DNA of 64,000 nt from an uncultured Bacilli bacterium. Lineage in GTDB: Bacteria > Bacillota_I > Bacilli_A > RF39 > UBA660. Of the stretch, positions 35,573-43,839 are shown piece by piece. The notes beneath the pieces were generated by a model, which saw only the letters and a list, made by a program, of their open reading frames with translations, was not told where the DNA came from and did not search any database. The first letter of the stretch is position 1. The number at the start of each line of letters is the position of its first letter. The DNA lies in the NCBI GenBank assembly GCA_934149105.1, contig CAKPDP010000003.1:62001-126000 (forward strand), written 5' to 3'. Position numbers and translations under genes: made by a program.

Positions 35573-35693
35573 CTTATTTAATATTGCATAAAAATAATCA
35601 TATATGTTTAAATGTTTATATTTTATTTATTAATAATTATCAATAACTTTACGCTATAAATTCAATAATATTATTTATTTTCAACCAATTTTA

Positions 35694-35937
35694 CTAATCT
35701 TTTATTCTTGGTTTCTCGTTATAGCTATTTATAAAGATTTCTTCACATTCTTCTAGTATTAAGTAAGCATTTCTTTTAACTTTTAAAATATGAGGATTTA
35801 CATAGGCAATATTGGTATTTTTAATAGACTTAATATTACCTGGTATAAATTCATATTTAGTCAAACCGACATATCACATCTATCTTTCTATTAAGTTCTT
35901 CACTTATTTTTAATTTTTTATTTTCTATCTTAAACAT
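35694..35937 (-). pseudogene. Frameshifted small gene
   Basis: The minus strand opens with ATG at 35937 and reads MFKIENKKLKISEELNRKID then VICRFD and a stop. Shifted by one base, the frame continues with GLTKYEFIPGNIKSIKNTNI and ends EKPRIKD at 35696. The two parts together give a protein of about 80 residues with coherent composition, so one frameshift probably broke it. No family is recognisable. The remaining bases from 35573 to 35693 and 35938 to 36028 hold no other gene. Confidence 0.45.
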
Positions 35938-35965
35938 AATTATTACTCATCATTTCATTTTAAGT

Positions 35966-35994
35966 AGAAAAAACTAACTATTGCTAGTTAGTAG
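35966..35994 (-). terminator. Terminator after tRNA-Thr
   Basis: CTAACTA and TAGTTAG pair around a four-base GCAA loop and are followed on the minus strand by TTTTTT. It closes the uppP-tRNA transcript. Confidence 0.85.
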
Positions 35995-36028
35995 TTATAT
36001 TTTTACTTGAAAACAAGTTAGATTCATA

Positions 36029-36102
36029 TGGTGCCACAAGTAGGAATCGGACCTACGTTAGAGCCTTACCATGGCCCCGTAATACCATTATACTATTGTG
36101 GC
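36029..36102 (-). tRNA. tRNA-Thr (anticodon GGT), CCA encoded
   Basis: The minus strand folds as a tRNA: acceptor GCCACAA with TTGTGGC, a small D arm with GG in the loop, anticodon stem GGGCC with GGCTC around the loop ATGGTAA (anticodon GGT), a four-base variable region, and T arm GTAGG with CCTAC around TCCGATT. Discriminator A and CCA are encoded. GGT reads ACC and ACU, hence threonine; the G1-C72 and C2-G71 pairs fit threonine identity. It begins 14 bases after the uppP stop, so it is probably cut from that transcript. Confidence 0.88.
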
Positions 36103-36115
36103 AAGAAAGGTTTTA

Positions 36116-36916
36116 TTAAAACCATAATAATTTGATATAAACGATTATAGCTAGGATGATACGATAAAAAGCAAAGATTGAAAAATCATGTTTTTTAATG
36201 TAACGTAATAAGAATTTAATACTTATAATTCCTACTATAAAAGAGGTCACAATACCAGTTATAACAGGGATACTTAATTCTAGATCAGGAATTTTTAAAA
36301 CAGTAGCACCTGCAATAATGGGAACGGATAAAAGGAAGGTAAATTTGGTAACGGCTTCTTTAGAAATACCTAATAATCTTCCGGCAAGAATAGTCGTTCC
36401 GCTTCTAGAAAAGCCAGGTATAACAGCTAGGGCCTGAGAACAACCTATAATAAATGATTGTTTAAGACTAATATGTTTAAAGTCAGTTGTTTTTTTATAA
36501 TGTTTACTAGACCATTTATCTCCAGCGTAAATTAGGACTCCCATGATAGCTAAGGAAAGGGCTATTAACCATATCTGTTTACGGAAGAAACCTTCAATAA
36601 CATCATCAAGAACAAAACCCGCTACAGCACCTGGGATAGTAGCAACTACTAAAAACCAGAACATTTTACTTTCAGTAGTAGTTTTACCTGTAGTTACTTT
36701 CTTGATGGCCCCCATAAATAAGTTCCACCAATCTTTAAAGAAAATAACTAAAACAGCTAGGAGAGTACCAAAATGAAGAGCAACATCAAAGGCTAGACTA
36801 GATTCTCCCCAACCAAAGAGGTATGGAACTAATATTAAATGAGCCGATGATGATATAGGTAAGAACTCCCCTATTCCTTGGACGATCCCTAAAATAAGAC
36901 ACTTTATTACTTCCAT
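36116..36916 (-). CDS. uppP: Undecaprenyl-diphosphatase UppP (BacA)
   Basis: UppP dephosphorylates undecaprenyl pyrophosphate so that the lipid carrier can be reused for peptidoglycan and teichoic acid synthesis; it also gives bacitracin tolerance. The 266-residue membrane protein has the catalytic ILGIVQGIGEFLPISSSAHL motif and the PGFSRSGTTILAGRLLGI motif, both complete, and about eight membrane helices. The ATG follows GGTGAT with a three-base spacer. A tRNA-Thr gene lies immediately downstream on the same strand. Confidence 0.96.
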   Translation of the reverse strand: MEVIKCLILGIVQGIGEFLPISSSAHLILVPYLFGWGESSLAFDVALHFGTLLAVLVIFFKDWWNLFMGAIKKVTTGKTTTESKMFWFLVVATIPGAVAGFVLDDVIEGFFRKQIWLIALSLAIMGVLIYAGDKWSSKHYKKTTDFKHISLKQSFIIGCSQALAVIPGFSRSGTTILAGRLLGISKEAVTKFTFLLSVPIIAGATVLKIPDLELSIPVITGIVTSFIVGIISIKFLLRYIKKHDFSIFAFYRIILAIIVYIKLLWF

Positions 36917-36989
36917 GTTATCACCTGTTATATTATATTTTTGTTACTCATTAATTATAGCAAAAATATTTAAGGTTGTAAATATTTTG

Positions 36990-37020
36990 GAAAGAAAAAA
37001 AGAACTAGTTGTTCTCTTTT
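36990..37020 (-). terminator. Intrinsic terminator of tig
   Basis: AGAAC and GTTCT (with flanking AAAG and TTTT) form a stem around AACTA, followed on the minus strand by TTTTTTTCTTT. The stem overlaps the last codons of tig. Confidence 0.65.
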
Positions 37021-38249
37021 AAAACTTCGATAGCTTTTTCCATTTCTAGGTTATATTTGAAGTCATCTCTATTGATACCTAATTCAGATATAACTTGTTC
37101 TTTAGGAATATTATAAGCATCTCCAATTTCTTTTAATTTAGCATCTACTTCTTTATCAGATACTTTGATCTTTTCTACTTTAACTATTTCTTCTAGTAAG
37201 TAACCATATTTTATTCTCTTTAAAGCTTCATCATGCATTTTTGCTATCATATCTTCTTTAGTAGTATTAGCATATTGAAGATATAATTCTTCAGTTATAC
37301 CTTGATGAGACATTCTATGCATAAAATTATGATACATGTTTTCAGCTTCTTTATCAACGATTTCAGCATCGATTTCAGCTTCCATCTTAGAAGCAGCACT
37401 AGCTAGAAGATCTTCAACAAATTTGTCTTCTAATTCTTTTTCGTGCATTTCAGTTAATTCTTTTTTAACTTGTTCTTCTAATTTTTCTTTACTGTCTACA
37501 CCTTCCATGTCTAAGTCTTCAAAGAATTCTTTAGTCATTTCTGGAATAACTCTTTTCTTAATATCATGTAAAGTTACTTTGAAAACAACTTTTTGACCTT
37601 TTAATTCTTCAGACATATAGTCTTCTGGGAAAGTTAATTCAAGATCTTTAGTTTCATCTTTAGACATACCGACGATACCTTCTTCAAAACCAGGGATAAA
37701 GGAATGACTACCAATTTCTAATTGATAATTTTCAGCTTTACCGCCATCGAAAGCAACGTCATCTTTGAAACCTTCGAAATCAATAACAGCGATATCTCCC
37801 ACTTCTACTTTACCGTCTTTAGAAACGATTTCAGCGAAATCTTCACAAATATGTTCAATACGGTGTTCAATTTCTTCTTTAGTTACTTTAGGAGTTTCTT
37901 TCTTAACTTTTAAGCCTTTATAGTCCCCTAATTTTACTTCTGGCTTAGTAATAACTGTGAATTTTACTTCTAATTCTTTATCATCTAATTTAACGATATC
38001 TACTTTAGGTTCAATTACAGGAAGTAATTTATCTTCTGTAATTATTTTAGTATATCTATCTTGGATTAAACTATCAGCAGCTTCCATAGTTATTTCGTTT
38101 TTTCCATAATGTTTTTCAAAAACATTACGAGGAGCATGACCAGGTCTAAAACCATCGATCTTAGCTTTCTTATTTAATTTTTCGAAAGCTTTATTTTGAG
38201 CCTCTTCCCATTCTTTTCCTGTTACTTTGTACTCTACTACTTTTTTCAT
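37005..38249 (-). CDS. tig: Trigger factor
   Basis: Trigger factor is the ribosome-bound chaperone and prolyl isomerase that meets nascent chains. The 414-residue protein has the N-terminal ribosome-binding domain with the signature KIDGFRPGHAPRNVFEKHYG (in place of GFRPGKVP), a central FKBP domain (VGDIAVIDFEGFKDDVAFDG and LELTFPEDYMSEELKGQKVV) and the helical C-terminal domain. It follows greA by 19 bases and is probably read from the greA promoter. Confidence 0.96.
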   Translation of the reverse strand: MKKVVEYKVTGKEWEEAQNKAFEKLNKKAKIDGFRPGHAPRNVFEKHYGKNEITMEAADSLIQDRYTKIITEDKLLPVIEPKVDIVKLDDKELEVKFTVITKPEVKLGDYKGLKVKKETPKVTKEEIEHRIEHICEDFAEIVSKDGKVEVGDIAVIDFEGFKDDVAFDGGKAENYQLEIGSHSFIPGFEEGIVGMSKDETKDLELTFPEDYMSEELKGQKVVFKVTLHDIKKRVIPEMTKEFFEDLDMEGVDSKEKLEEQVKKELTEMHEKELEDKFVEDLLASAASKMEAEIDAEIVDKEAENMYHNFMHRMSHQGITEELYLQYANTTKEDMIAKMHDEALKRIKYGYLLEEIVKVEKIKVSDKEVDAKLKEIGDAYNIPKEQVISELGINRDDFKYNLEMEKAIEVLKENN

Positions 38250-38268
38250 TCTATTCCTCCATTTATTA

Positions 38269-38742
38269 TTATCTTACTTCAACGATTTCTACTTCATATT
38301 TGCCATTAGGACTTTCAACAGCTTTGATATCTCCAGCTTGGGAACCCATAATAGCAATAGCTAAAGGAGATTCATTAGATATCTTATTGTTAGATGGATC
38401 TGCTTCCTTAGAACCTACGATTTGGTATTCTTCAGTTTCGTCGTCATCATCATCTAAATATTTAACGACAACAGTGCTACCTAAAGAAATTTTTCCATCA
38501 CTATTCTTTTCGATAATTACAACATTTTCCATGATCTTTTCTAATTCTTGAATACGGCCTTCAACTTGAGCTTGTTCAGCACGAGCAGCATCATAGTCAG
38601 CGTTTTCTGATAAGTCACCTAAAGCTCTAGCTTCTTTTAAAGCTTTAATAACAGCGGGACGTCTAACATTCTTTAAATTATTTAATTCTTCTTCTATTTC
38701 TAAAAAACCTTCACTAGTTAAATATACTTTATTTTCTGACAT
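38269..38742 (-). CDS. greA: Transcription elongation factor GreA
   Basis: GreA rescues backtracked RNA polymerase by inducing transcript cleavage. The 157-residue protein has the N-terminal coiled coil with LTSEGFLEIEEELNNL and the acidic tip GDLSENADYDAAR, and the C-terminal FKBP-like domain with SPLAIAIMGSQAGD (usual family form SPLGxALLGxKxGD). It has its own consensus promoter and leads to tig. Confidence 0.96.
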   Translation of the reverse strand: MSENKVYLTSEGFLEIEEELNNLKNVRRPAVIKALKEARALGDLSENADYDAARAEQAQVEGRIQELEKIMENVVIIEKNSDGKISLGSTVVVKYLDDDDDETEEYQIVGSKEADPSNNKISNESPLAIAIMGSQAGDIKAVESPNGKYEVEIVEVR

Positions 38743-38768
38743 TGTATTTCACCTCTTAACATTTCAAA

Positions 38769-38797
38769 ATTTTACTATTTTTTTATCTTTTTGTCAA
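38769..38797 (-). promoter_or_regulatory. Sigma-A promoter of greA-tig
   Basis: A perfect TTGACA (38792-38797 on the minus strand) and TAAAAT (38769-38774) are spaced by 17 bases. TTTTATCTT and AAGATAAAA nearby could also form a small terminator stem for the upstream gene. Confidence 0.75.
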
Positions 38798-38808
38798 GAT
38801 AAAATTTA

Positions 38809-40011
38809 TTATATTTTTATTCGCATTATATCTTCAGGATATAATTTAGTATCTATTTTAAATTTAACGATTTGTTTAGGATGATTAGCTATCTCGATAA
38901 GATTATTATTTTCATCCCAAATATCTTTTATAGTATATGTGAATGTTTTAATATTAGGACCAAAAAATTCTACAACATCCCCTTTTTTAAAGTAATTTCT
39001 TTGTTCTAGAGTTAAAAGATTTGTTAGAGGATCGTAGTCTTTAACGATACCTAGGAAGTCTTGATTAGATATTTCTTGTCTTCCTAAATAGTATTGTTCG
39101 TTAACACCAGGGAATTTAGTAAAGAACTGGCTAGTGTTATCTCTATTGGCAACACGATTTAGGATTTTGGTATAATATTTTATTTTAGCTTCTGTTAAAG
39201 AATTATTATAGTAATCATCAATAGCTTCTCTATAAGTTTTAACAACGGTAGCAATATAGTAGTTACTACGCATTCTTCCTTCTATTTTTAAAGAATCTAC
39301 ACCTAAGTCTAATATTTCTTTAAGATTTTCAATTAAAGATAAATCTTTAGTAGACATAGTAAACTTAGTAGGTTCTGGTATGATATTCTTATTACTATCG
39401 GCTAAATCAAACTCCCAACGACAGATTTGAGCACAACCTCCCCTATTGGCATCTCTATTGGTAAAATAGTTAGAGAGAACACACCGACCAGAATAAGAAG
39501 AACACATAGCTCCATGAATAAACATTTCTATTTCCATATTAGTCTTAGCTTTAATTTCTTTTATTTCTTCTTTAGATATTTCTCTTCCTAAGACTATTCT
39601 AGGAATTCCTAAGTTTTTCCAGAAGAGAGCTTGTTCATAATTTAAAGTAGACATCTGGGTAGAAATATGAATATCTAAATTGATGTTATTATCTTTAACT
39701 AGATCTATTATCAAAGGATCAGAAGAGATAATGGCATCAACTTTAATTTGGGATAATTCTTTTAGATAATCAACTAAGCCTTCTAGATCTTCATTATGGA
39801 AGACAATATTAACAGTAACATAGATTTTCTTACCAAGATTATGTGCATAAAGACAAGATTTTTCTATTTCTTCTAAACTAAAATTATTAGCATTAGCTCT
39901 TAAACTATAATTTTTTCCTCCTATATAGCAGGCATCAGCTCCATAGAGAAGGGCTATTTTTAATCTTTCAAAATCGCCCGCTGGGGCTAGTAATTCAACT
40001 TTATTATTCAT
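38809..40011 (-). CDS. trhP2: U32-family tRNA hydroxylation protein (TrhP2/YrrO-like)
   Basis: This 400-residue protein belongs to the peptidase U32 family, whose TrhP members hydroxylate U34 of tRNA to 5-hydroxyuridine using prephenate-derived chemistry and an Fe-S cluster. It starts ELLAPAGDFERLKIALLYGA, has the U32 signature EMFIHGAMCSSYSGRCVLSN, and the cysteine set GRC and GGCAQICRW expected for cluster binding. The gene overlaps the upstream U32-like gene by eight bases, matching the yrrN-yrrO pair of B. subtilis, which also lies near greA. Confidence 0.88.
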   Translation of the reverse strand: MNNKVELLAPAGDFERLKIALLYGADACYIGGKNYSLRANANNFSLEEIEKSCLYAHNLGKKIYVTVNIVFHNEDLEGLVDYLKELSQIKVDAIISSDPLIIDLVKDNNINLDIHISTQMSTLNYEQALFWKNLGIPRIVLGREISKEEIKEIKAKTNMEIEMFIHGAMCSSYSGRCVLSNYFTNRDANRGGCAQICRWEFDLADSNKNIIPEPTKFTMSTKDLSLIENLKEILDLGVDSLKIEGRMRSNYYIATVVKTYREAIDDYYNNSLTEAKIKYYTKILNRVANRDNTSQFFTKFPGVNEQYYLGRQEISNQDFLGIVKDYDPLTNLLTLEQRNYFKKGDVVEFFGPNIKTFTYTIKDIWDENNNLIEIANHPKQIVKFKIDTKLYPEDIMRIKI

Positions 40012-40840
40012 TATTTTTCACCTTATATATCGTTTTAATGTTAGCAAAGCCAGTATAATTATTATTATCTTCTGATGGATTATCACTTAAATAATTATCT
40101 AGATCTTGATGGAATTTATCATGAGGAAGATAATTACTATTAAAAATCACATAACTTAGTTTAGAGAGTTTGTCTTTATAATTGGTTAAGTTAAGAGGAC
40201 TAGGAGTGTAGATAGTAGTACCTTCTTTTTCTTCTATTATAGGATAATAATTATTATCAGAAACTAAGTAATAGTTATTATTAGTCTTTTCTTGATTTAA
40301 ATACTCAAAATAATTAGACAATAAATATCTTCTAGAATAAAAGATGGGTAGATAGCCATAAATAGTTAACATTAAATTCATATTACTATTAGTATTAATA
40401 TCTAATATTTCATCTATAGTTATATCATTAGTTATTAAACTATACTTAATTCCCCTATTGTAATAAAATTTATGACTATTTATACTAGCGTTTAGATGAT
40501 CTTGAGCTACTACTAAATCAAGCTCAAGATTTAATCTCTTGGTAATATTTGCAACACTTAGATCATAGAAGAGAATTTTTTTAATATGCAAATTAGCTAA
40601 TTCTATAAGAACATGTTCTAGGTAGTCTAGATCTTTATTATGCATTATTTTATTTAAAGATATGACTATTTCTAACTTAGGATTAAGATTCTTTTTGATG
40701 TTCTTTAATTCATCTAAGGTTATATATAAAGAATTATTAACAGATAAATCTTTAATACTAAAAATTAGACCGGCAATATTTTTAGAGGATAGAGTTTCTA
40801 AATCATCAAGACTACTAGGAACAACAAGGATTTTACTCAT
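40004..40840 (-). CDS. trhP1: U32-like partner protein (TrhP1/YrrN-like)
   Basis: This 278-residue protein has the same TIM-barrel-like layout as its neighbour (VAQDHLNASINSHKFYYNRG, then SNMNLMLTIYGYLPIFYSRR, YLLSNYFEYLNQ) but lacks the cysteines of the Fe-S site. In B. subtilis the pair YrrN/YrrO works together in tRNA hydroxylation, and this shorter Cys-poor member corresponds to YrrN (TrhP1). Its stop overlaps the start of the downstream trhP2. The assignment rests on pairing and on the weak U32 pattern. Confidence 0.75.
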   Translation of the reverse strand: MSKILVVPSSLDDLETLSSKNIAGLIFSIKDLSVNNSLYITLDELKNIKKNLNPKLEIVISLNKIMHNKDLDYLEHVLIELANLHIKKILFYDLSVANITKRLNLELDLVVAQDHLNASINSHKFYYNRGIKYSLITNDITIDEILDINTNSNMNLMLTIYGYLPIFYSRRYLLSNYFEYLNQEKTNNNYYLVSDNNYYPIIEEKEGTTIYTPSPLNLTNYKDKLSKLSYVIFNSNYLPHDKFHQDLDNYLSDNPSEDNNNYTGFANIKTIYKVKNNE

Positions 40841-40895
40841 AACACCACACTACTCTAATTACTAATTAGAATTCCTTTCTTAATAATAGATATAC

Positions 40896-40932
40896 AAAGA
40901 GAGCTTAAATAAGCTCTTTGTTTTCTTTTTTT
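40896..40932. terminator. Hairpin upstream of the trhP pair
   Basis: CAAAGAGAGCTTA and TAAGCTCTTTG pair with one bulge. The better T-run lies on the plus strand, but the only gene it could terminate is the minus-strand sigma-like gene at 40978. Confidence 0.5.
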
Positions 40933-40977
40933 AATTATAACATAAGTTTTAAAATATTGCTAGGTTCTCTTAGATAA

Positions 40978-41868
40978 TTAAAGCCATTTTTTTAATATAG
41001 GAATCGAACGAGAGGGATGACGAAATCTATAAAAAGTTTTATTTACTTTTTTTCTTACTGTTTCGGAGGAGCAACCAATTTGCTGACTTATTTTTTCATA
41101 AGATAAGGGTTCTTTACTATCTGTATTAAAACGCATACCAAGAATTTTTCTATCTAAAGATGAAAAGATAGGTAAGATATCTCTTACTAAAGCGTAGGTT
41201 CTTTCGTCATCTATTTTATCTTCAACTTGAATAAGAGAATCGGGAGCAATAGGAGTTGGTACATCTTCCAAAGAAGTAGTTGCGATAGCTTGAAGATAAG
41301 GTAAGGTTCTAGGACTAACGGCTGCTACTTTAGCAGATAATTCTTGAAATAGTTCTGGATCGTTTTTTAATTCATTGTAGGTAGGATTAGTGCCTAAAGA
41401 TGAAACTAATTCTTTACGAGCTTTTTCAATAATAACGATATGATGACTGGTAATATCGTCTAATCCTAAAAATCTATTACGATTATTTAAGCAATAATTT
41501 TTTATGTAATAACCTGCATAGGCACAGAAGTCAGAACTTTTACTAGGATCAAATTTATCGATGGCTATTAAAAGGGCTTCATCACTATAAGAAATTAGTT
41601 CTTCAAGAGATATTTGAGACTGGTCTAGCTTATAATAATCAAATAAATTAGTGGCACAGTTTAGGGATAAGTGACGATTTTCTAAAAAGAGGTTGTTGCG
41701 CAAGGTAGTATATTTTTTTAAAGTTTCTTTAGAAATAGATTTAGGATTTTCAATAGTATTAGGTTGTTCTAAGTTTAAAGTAGGATTTAGTCCAGGATTT
41801 TCCCTTTCTAATAATCTTAAGGTCAGCAATTGTAAAAAGTTTTTTTGTTTATCATACTTATTTTTCAT
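40978..41868 (-). CDS. Atypical sigma-70-family factor
   Basis: This 296-residue protein has sigma features: a region-2 core (SYSDEALLIAIDKFDPSKSS then DFCAYAGYYIKNYCLNNRNR), a region-3-like helical part (IIEKARKELVSSLGTNPTYN) and a region-4 helix-turn-helix (LSYEKISQQIGCSSETVRKK) preceded by LDRKILGMRF. The N-terminal 60 residues are not typical of housekeeping sigma factors. It is not SigA, SigE, SigF, SigG, SigK or SigH by its motifs as I recall them. It sits alone between trhP1 and the NUDIX/kinase cluster. It could be a lineage-specific alternative sigma factor; its regulon is unknown. Confidence 0.7.
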   Translation of the reverse strand: MKNKYDKQKNFLQLLTLRLLERENPGLNPTLNLEQPNTIENPKSISKETLKKYTTLRNNLFLENRHLSLNCATNLFDYYKLDQSQISLEELISYSDEALLIAIDKFDPSKSSDFCAYAGYYIKNYCLNNRNRFLGLDDITSHHIVIIEKARKELVSSLGTNPTYNELKNDPELFQELSAKVAAVSPRTLPYLQAIATTSLEDVPTPIAPDSLIQVEDKIDDERTYALVRDILPIFSSLDRKILGMRFNTDSKEPLSYEKISQQIGCSSETVRKKVNKTFYRFRHPSRSIPILKKWL

Positions 41869-41997
41869 AATAATCTCCTTTGCTTTTTTCTTACCTAATT
41901 TAGGTGGTAGAAAAAATTATTAATATTTTTAAGTTAAAATTTATAGTTTTAAGGAATTTTTAGTTTATTACTAATTAGGATACTTGTCAAGAACTAG

Positions 41998-42025
41998 GAA
42001 GAAAAAAGAACTAAAAATAGTTCAA
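41998..42025 (-). terminator. Intrinsic terminator
   Basis: GAACTA and TAGTTC pair around TTTT on the minus strand, followed by TTTTTTC, directly after the NUDIX gene. Confidence 0.8.
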
Positions 42026-42472
42026 TTAATTTAATTTATATCCTAATTTTTCTAGTTCCATTAGGGCAATGGCAGATAAATCATTTGAGGATAATTTACT
42101 TATCTCGTAAAAGTCTGATCCCAAAGAATCATCATTAATTTCATCTATTTTTATTTCTTTCTTTATTTCATTTTTACATTTACTTACTTTATAAAAAATT
42201 CCAGTATGGTGAACTTTAACTAAGACATCGTCTGTAAATTTCCAATCAAAAGATACAGAATCGGCATCAAATAATTCATACTTTTCAATGCTAATTCCTG
42301 TTTCTTCTATTATTTCTCTTTTAAGGGCTTCACTTGGTCTTTCACTAAATTCAATTGTACCACCTGGTAAATCTAACTTGCCATCATAAGGTCCACCATT
42401 CTTTTTTATTAACAAAATTTTGTTATTTTTAATTATTAGGCCATAGGCTCCTAATTGCTTATATTCTTTCAT
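42026..42472 (-). CDS. NUDIX hydrolase
   Basis: This 148-residue protein carries a complete NUDIX box: GGTIEFSERPSEALKREIIE then ETGI, fitting GX5EX7REUXEEXGU. Such enzymes cleave nucleoside diphosphates linked to another group. The start at 42472 follows GGGAGGAAAA and overlaps the stop of the upstream kinase gene, so they are coupled. Kinase plus NUDIX next to a glycosyltransferase suggests handling of an activated sugar or alcohol; that is inference. Confidence 0.88.
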   Translation of the reverse strand: MKEYKQLGAYGLIIKNNKILLIKKNGGPYDGKLDLPGGTIEFSERPSEALKREIIEETGISIEKYELFDADSVSFDWKFTDDVLVKVHHTGIFYKVSKCKNEIKKEIKIDEINDDSLGSDFYEISKLSSNDLSAIALMELEKLGYKLN

Positions 42473-43448
42473 TTTTCCTCCCATTAAAATTATTATAAAA
42501 TTCTTTTAAATTTGTAATTCTATCATTTAAATTTTTATACATCCAGTCAAAATCCCCATATTTCTTTAAGCAGCAGTCAACAATCATTTTTAAAATCACA
42601 TACATTCTATATATTTCAATTCTGATTTTTTCATTTGTATTTAATTCAATTTGATTGTACCCTTCTAAAAAGGAACTACTAATTACACCATCTATTGTAT
42701 GAAAGTAAAAAGTCATTAATTCATCACATACATACAAATCACTAAAATCAACAATACCAATTACTTTGTCACCCTTAATCAGGATGTTTCCATCCCATAT
42801 ATCCGTATGGCAAAGCTTGATCTTGACTTTATCATTTAATTCATTTTTATATTTTTTTAGTATGTTTAATATTTCATTTTTTTGTTCGATCACTGCTTTA
42901 CAATGATTTTCCAGCCCATTTTGGATTAATTTTTCAAATAAAAAATACATAAAATCATAATTAGAATTAAATTTTTTTTGAGGAAAACTAGGTGAATAAA
43001 AATTCGGCATTTTTATTTTAGTTATTTCATAACTATATAATCCAATCTGATATTCTATGTGTCTTTTTTCCTCTTCACTTAATAGTTCTTTACATTTCAA
43101 ATAATTTTCACCATCAATATATGTCATGAAAAAGTAGGGACTATTACATAAAGTTAAAGAATCATCATAATAAAGTAATTTGGGTGAAGGAATATTAACT
43201 TTTTCCATTAGTTTTAACATTTTTATTTCCCACCAAAAAGTATTTCTATCAACATAAATAATAGTTTTTTCATTATTAGAAGCAATTTTTAAGACACATT
43301 TCATTAACCCATCATCTATTAAATAAACGGCATTTTTTAAACCACCATGCAATTTAGAAATATTCAAAGAATCAGCTTTTAGAGCAAAGGCTTGTTCATA
43401 CATTTTGGTTATTAAGTAATTACTTTGATAATTTTTTACACTTTCCAT
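42459..43448 (-). CDS. Aminoglycoside-phosphotransferase-fold kinase
   Basis: This 329-residue protein has the APH/choline-kinase catalytic signature CHTDIWDGNILI followed by GIVDFSD, plus an N-terminal lobe with LKIASNNEKTIIYVDRNTFW then WEIKMLKLM. It likely phosphorylates a small hydroxylated compound. Resistance is not implied: the APH fold includes choline, homoserine and fructosamine kinases. The ATG at 43448 follows GGTGAC with a four-base spacer and overlaps the end of the fragment upstream by 29 bases. Confidence 0.8.
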   Translation of the reverse strand: MESVKNYQSNYLITKMYEQAFALKADSLNISKLHGGLKNAVYLIDDGLMKCVLKIASNNEKTIIYVDRNTFWWEIKMLKLMEKVNIPSPKLLYYDDSLTLCNSPYFFMTYIDGENYLKCKELLSEEEKRHIEYQIGLYSYEITKIKMPNFYSPSFPQKKFNSNYDFMYFLFEKLIQNGLENHCKAVIEQKNEILNILKKYKNELNDKVKIKLCHTDIWDGNILIKGDKVIGIVDFSDLYVCDELMTFYFHTIDGVISSSFLEGYNQIELNTNEKIRIEIYRMYVILKMIVDCCLKKYGDFDWMYKNLNDRITNLKEFYNNFNGRKNERI

Positions 43449-43839
43449 ATCTGTCACCTTTATCTATTTTTTCAAAATATTTTTTGCAAATCTCTTTAGT
43501 ATATAAGTATTCATCATTATTAACAGTCAGATGAAAAATATTATCATAAGCGTAATCTTGAATTTGGGTTTTAAAATATTTTCTAATTTCTGATTTTATT
43601 TGAGCAACTTCTTTATACATATATCCTTTAAGTTTATTATAGTATACAAAACCAGAAACTGATATATTCAAGCATAAAATTAATATTTCATTTGAAGGGT
43701 ATCTATCAATTAATGAACCAGCCTTCATTATGGGTATTCCCTCAAATTCATGATTATAATAGTATATATCTTGTATAAAATCTCTATATTCATCTTTAAA
43801 ATCAATAAATCTGGCAGCTGTTATTGTTGTTTTTTTTTT
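43420..43839 (-). pseudogene. Headless ORF following the glycosyltransferase stop
   Basis: The frame is open from directly after the glycosyltransferase TAA (43840-43842), through a run of 12 A residues, to 43420. It encodes TTITAARFIDFKDEYRDFIQ and later HLTVNNDEYLYTKEICKKYF. The first ATG (43728) has only a distant GAGGG before it, and the protein-like sequence clearly begins earlier, so the gene seems to have lost its start. Alternatively it is expressed from the 43728 ATG as a 102-residue protein. I do not recognise the family. Confidence 0.45.

Noticed and set aside
37336..37913. Plus-strand ORFs inside tig, Ser- and Phe-rich
   Set aside because: Their composition is that of reversed Glu/Lys codons; tig is certain.
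42459..43448. Aminoglycoside resistance gene
   Set aside because: The fold is shared by many metabolic kinases and the neighbours are a NUDIX enzyme and a glycosyltransferase.
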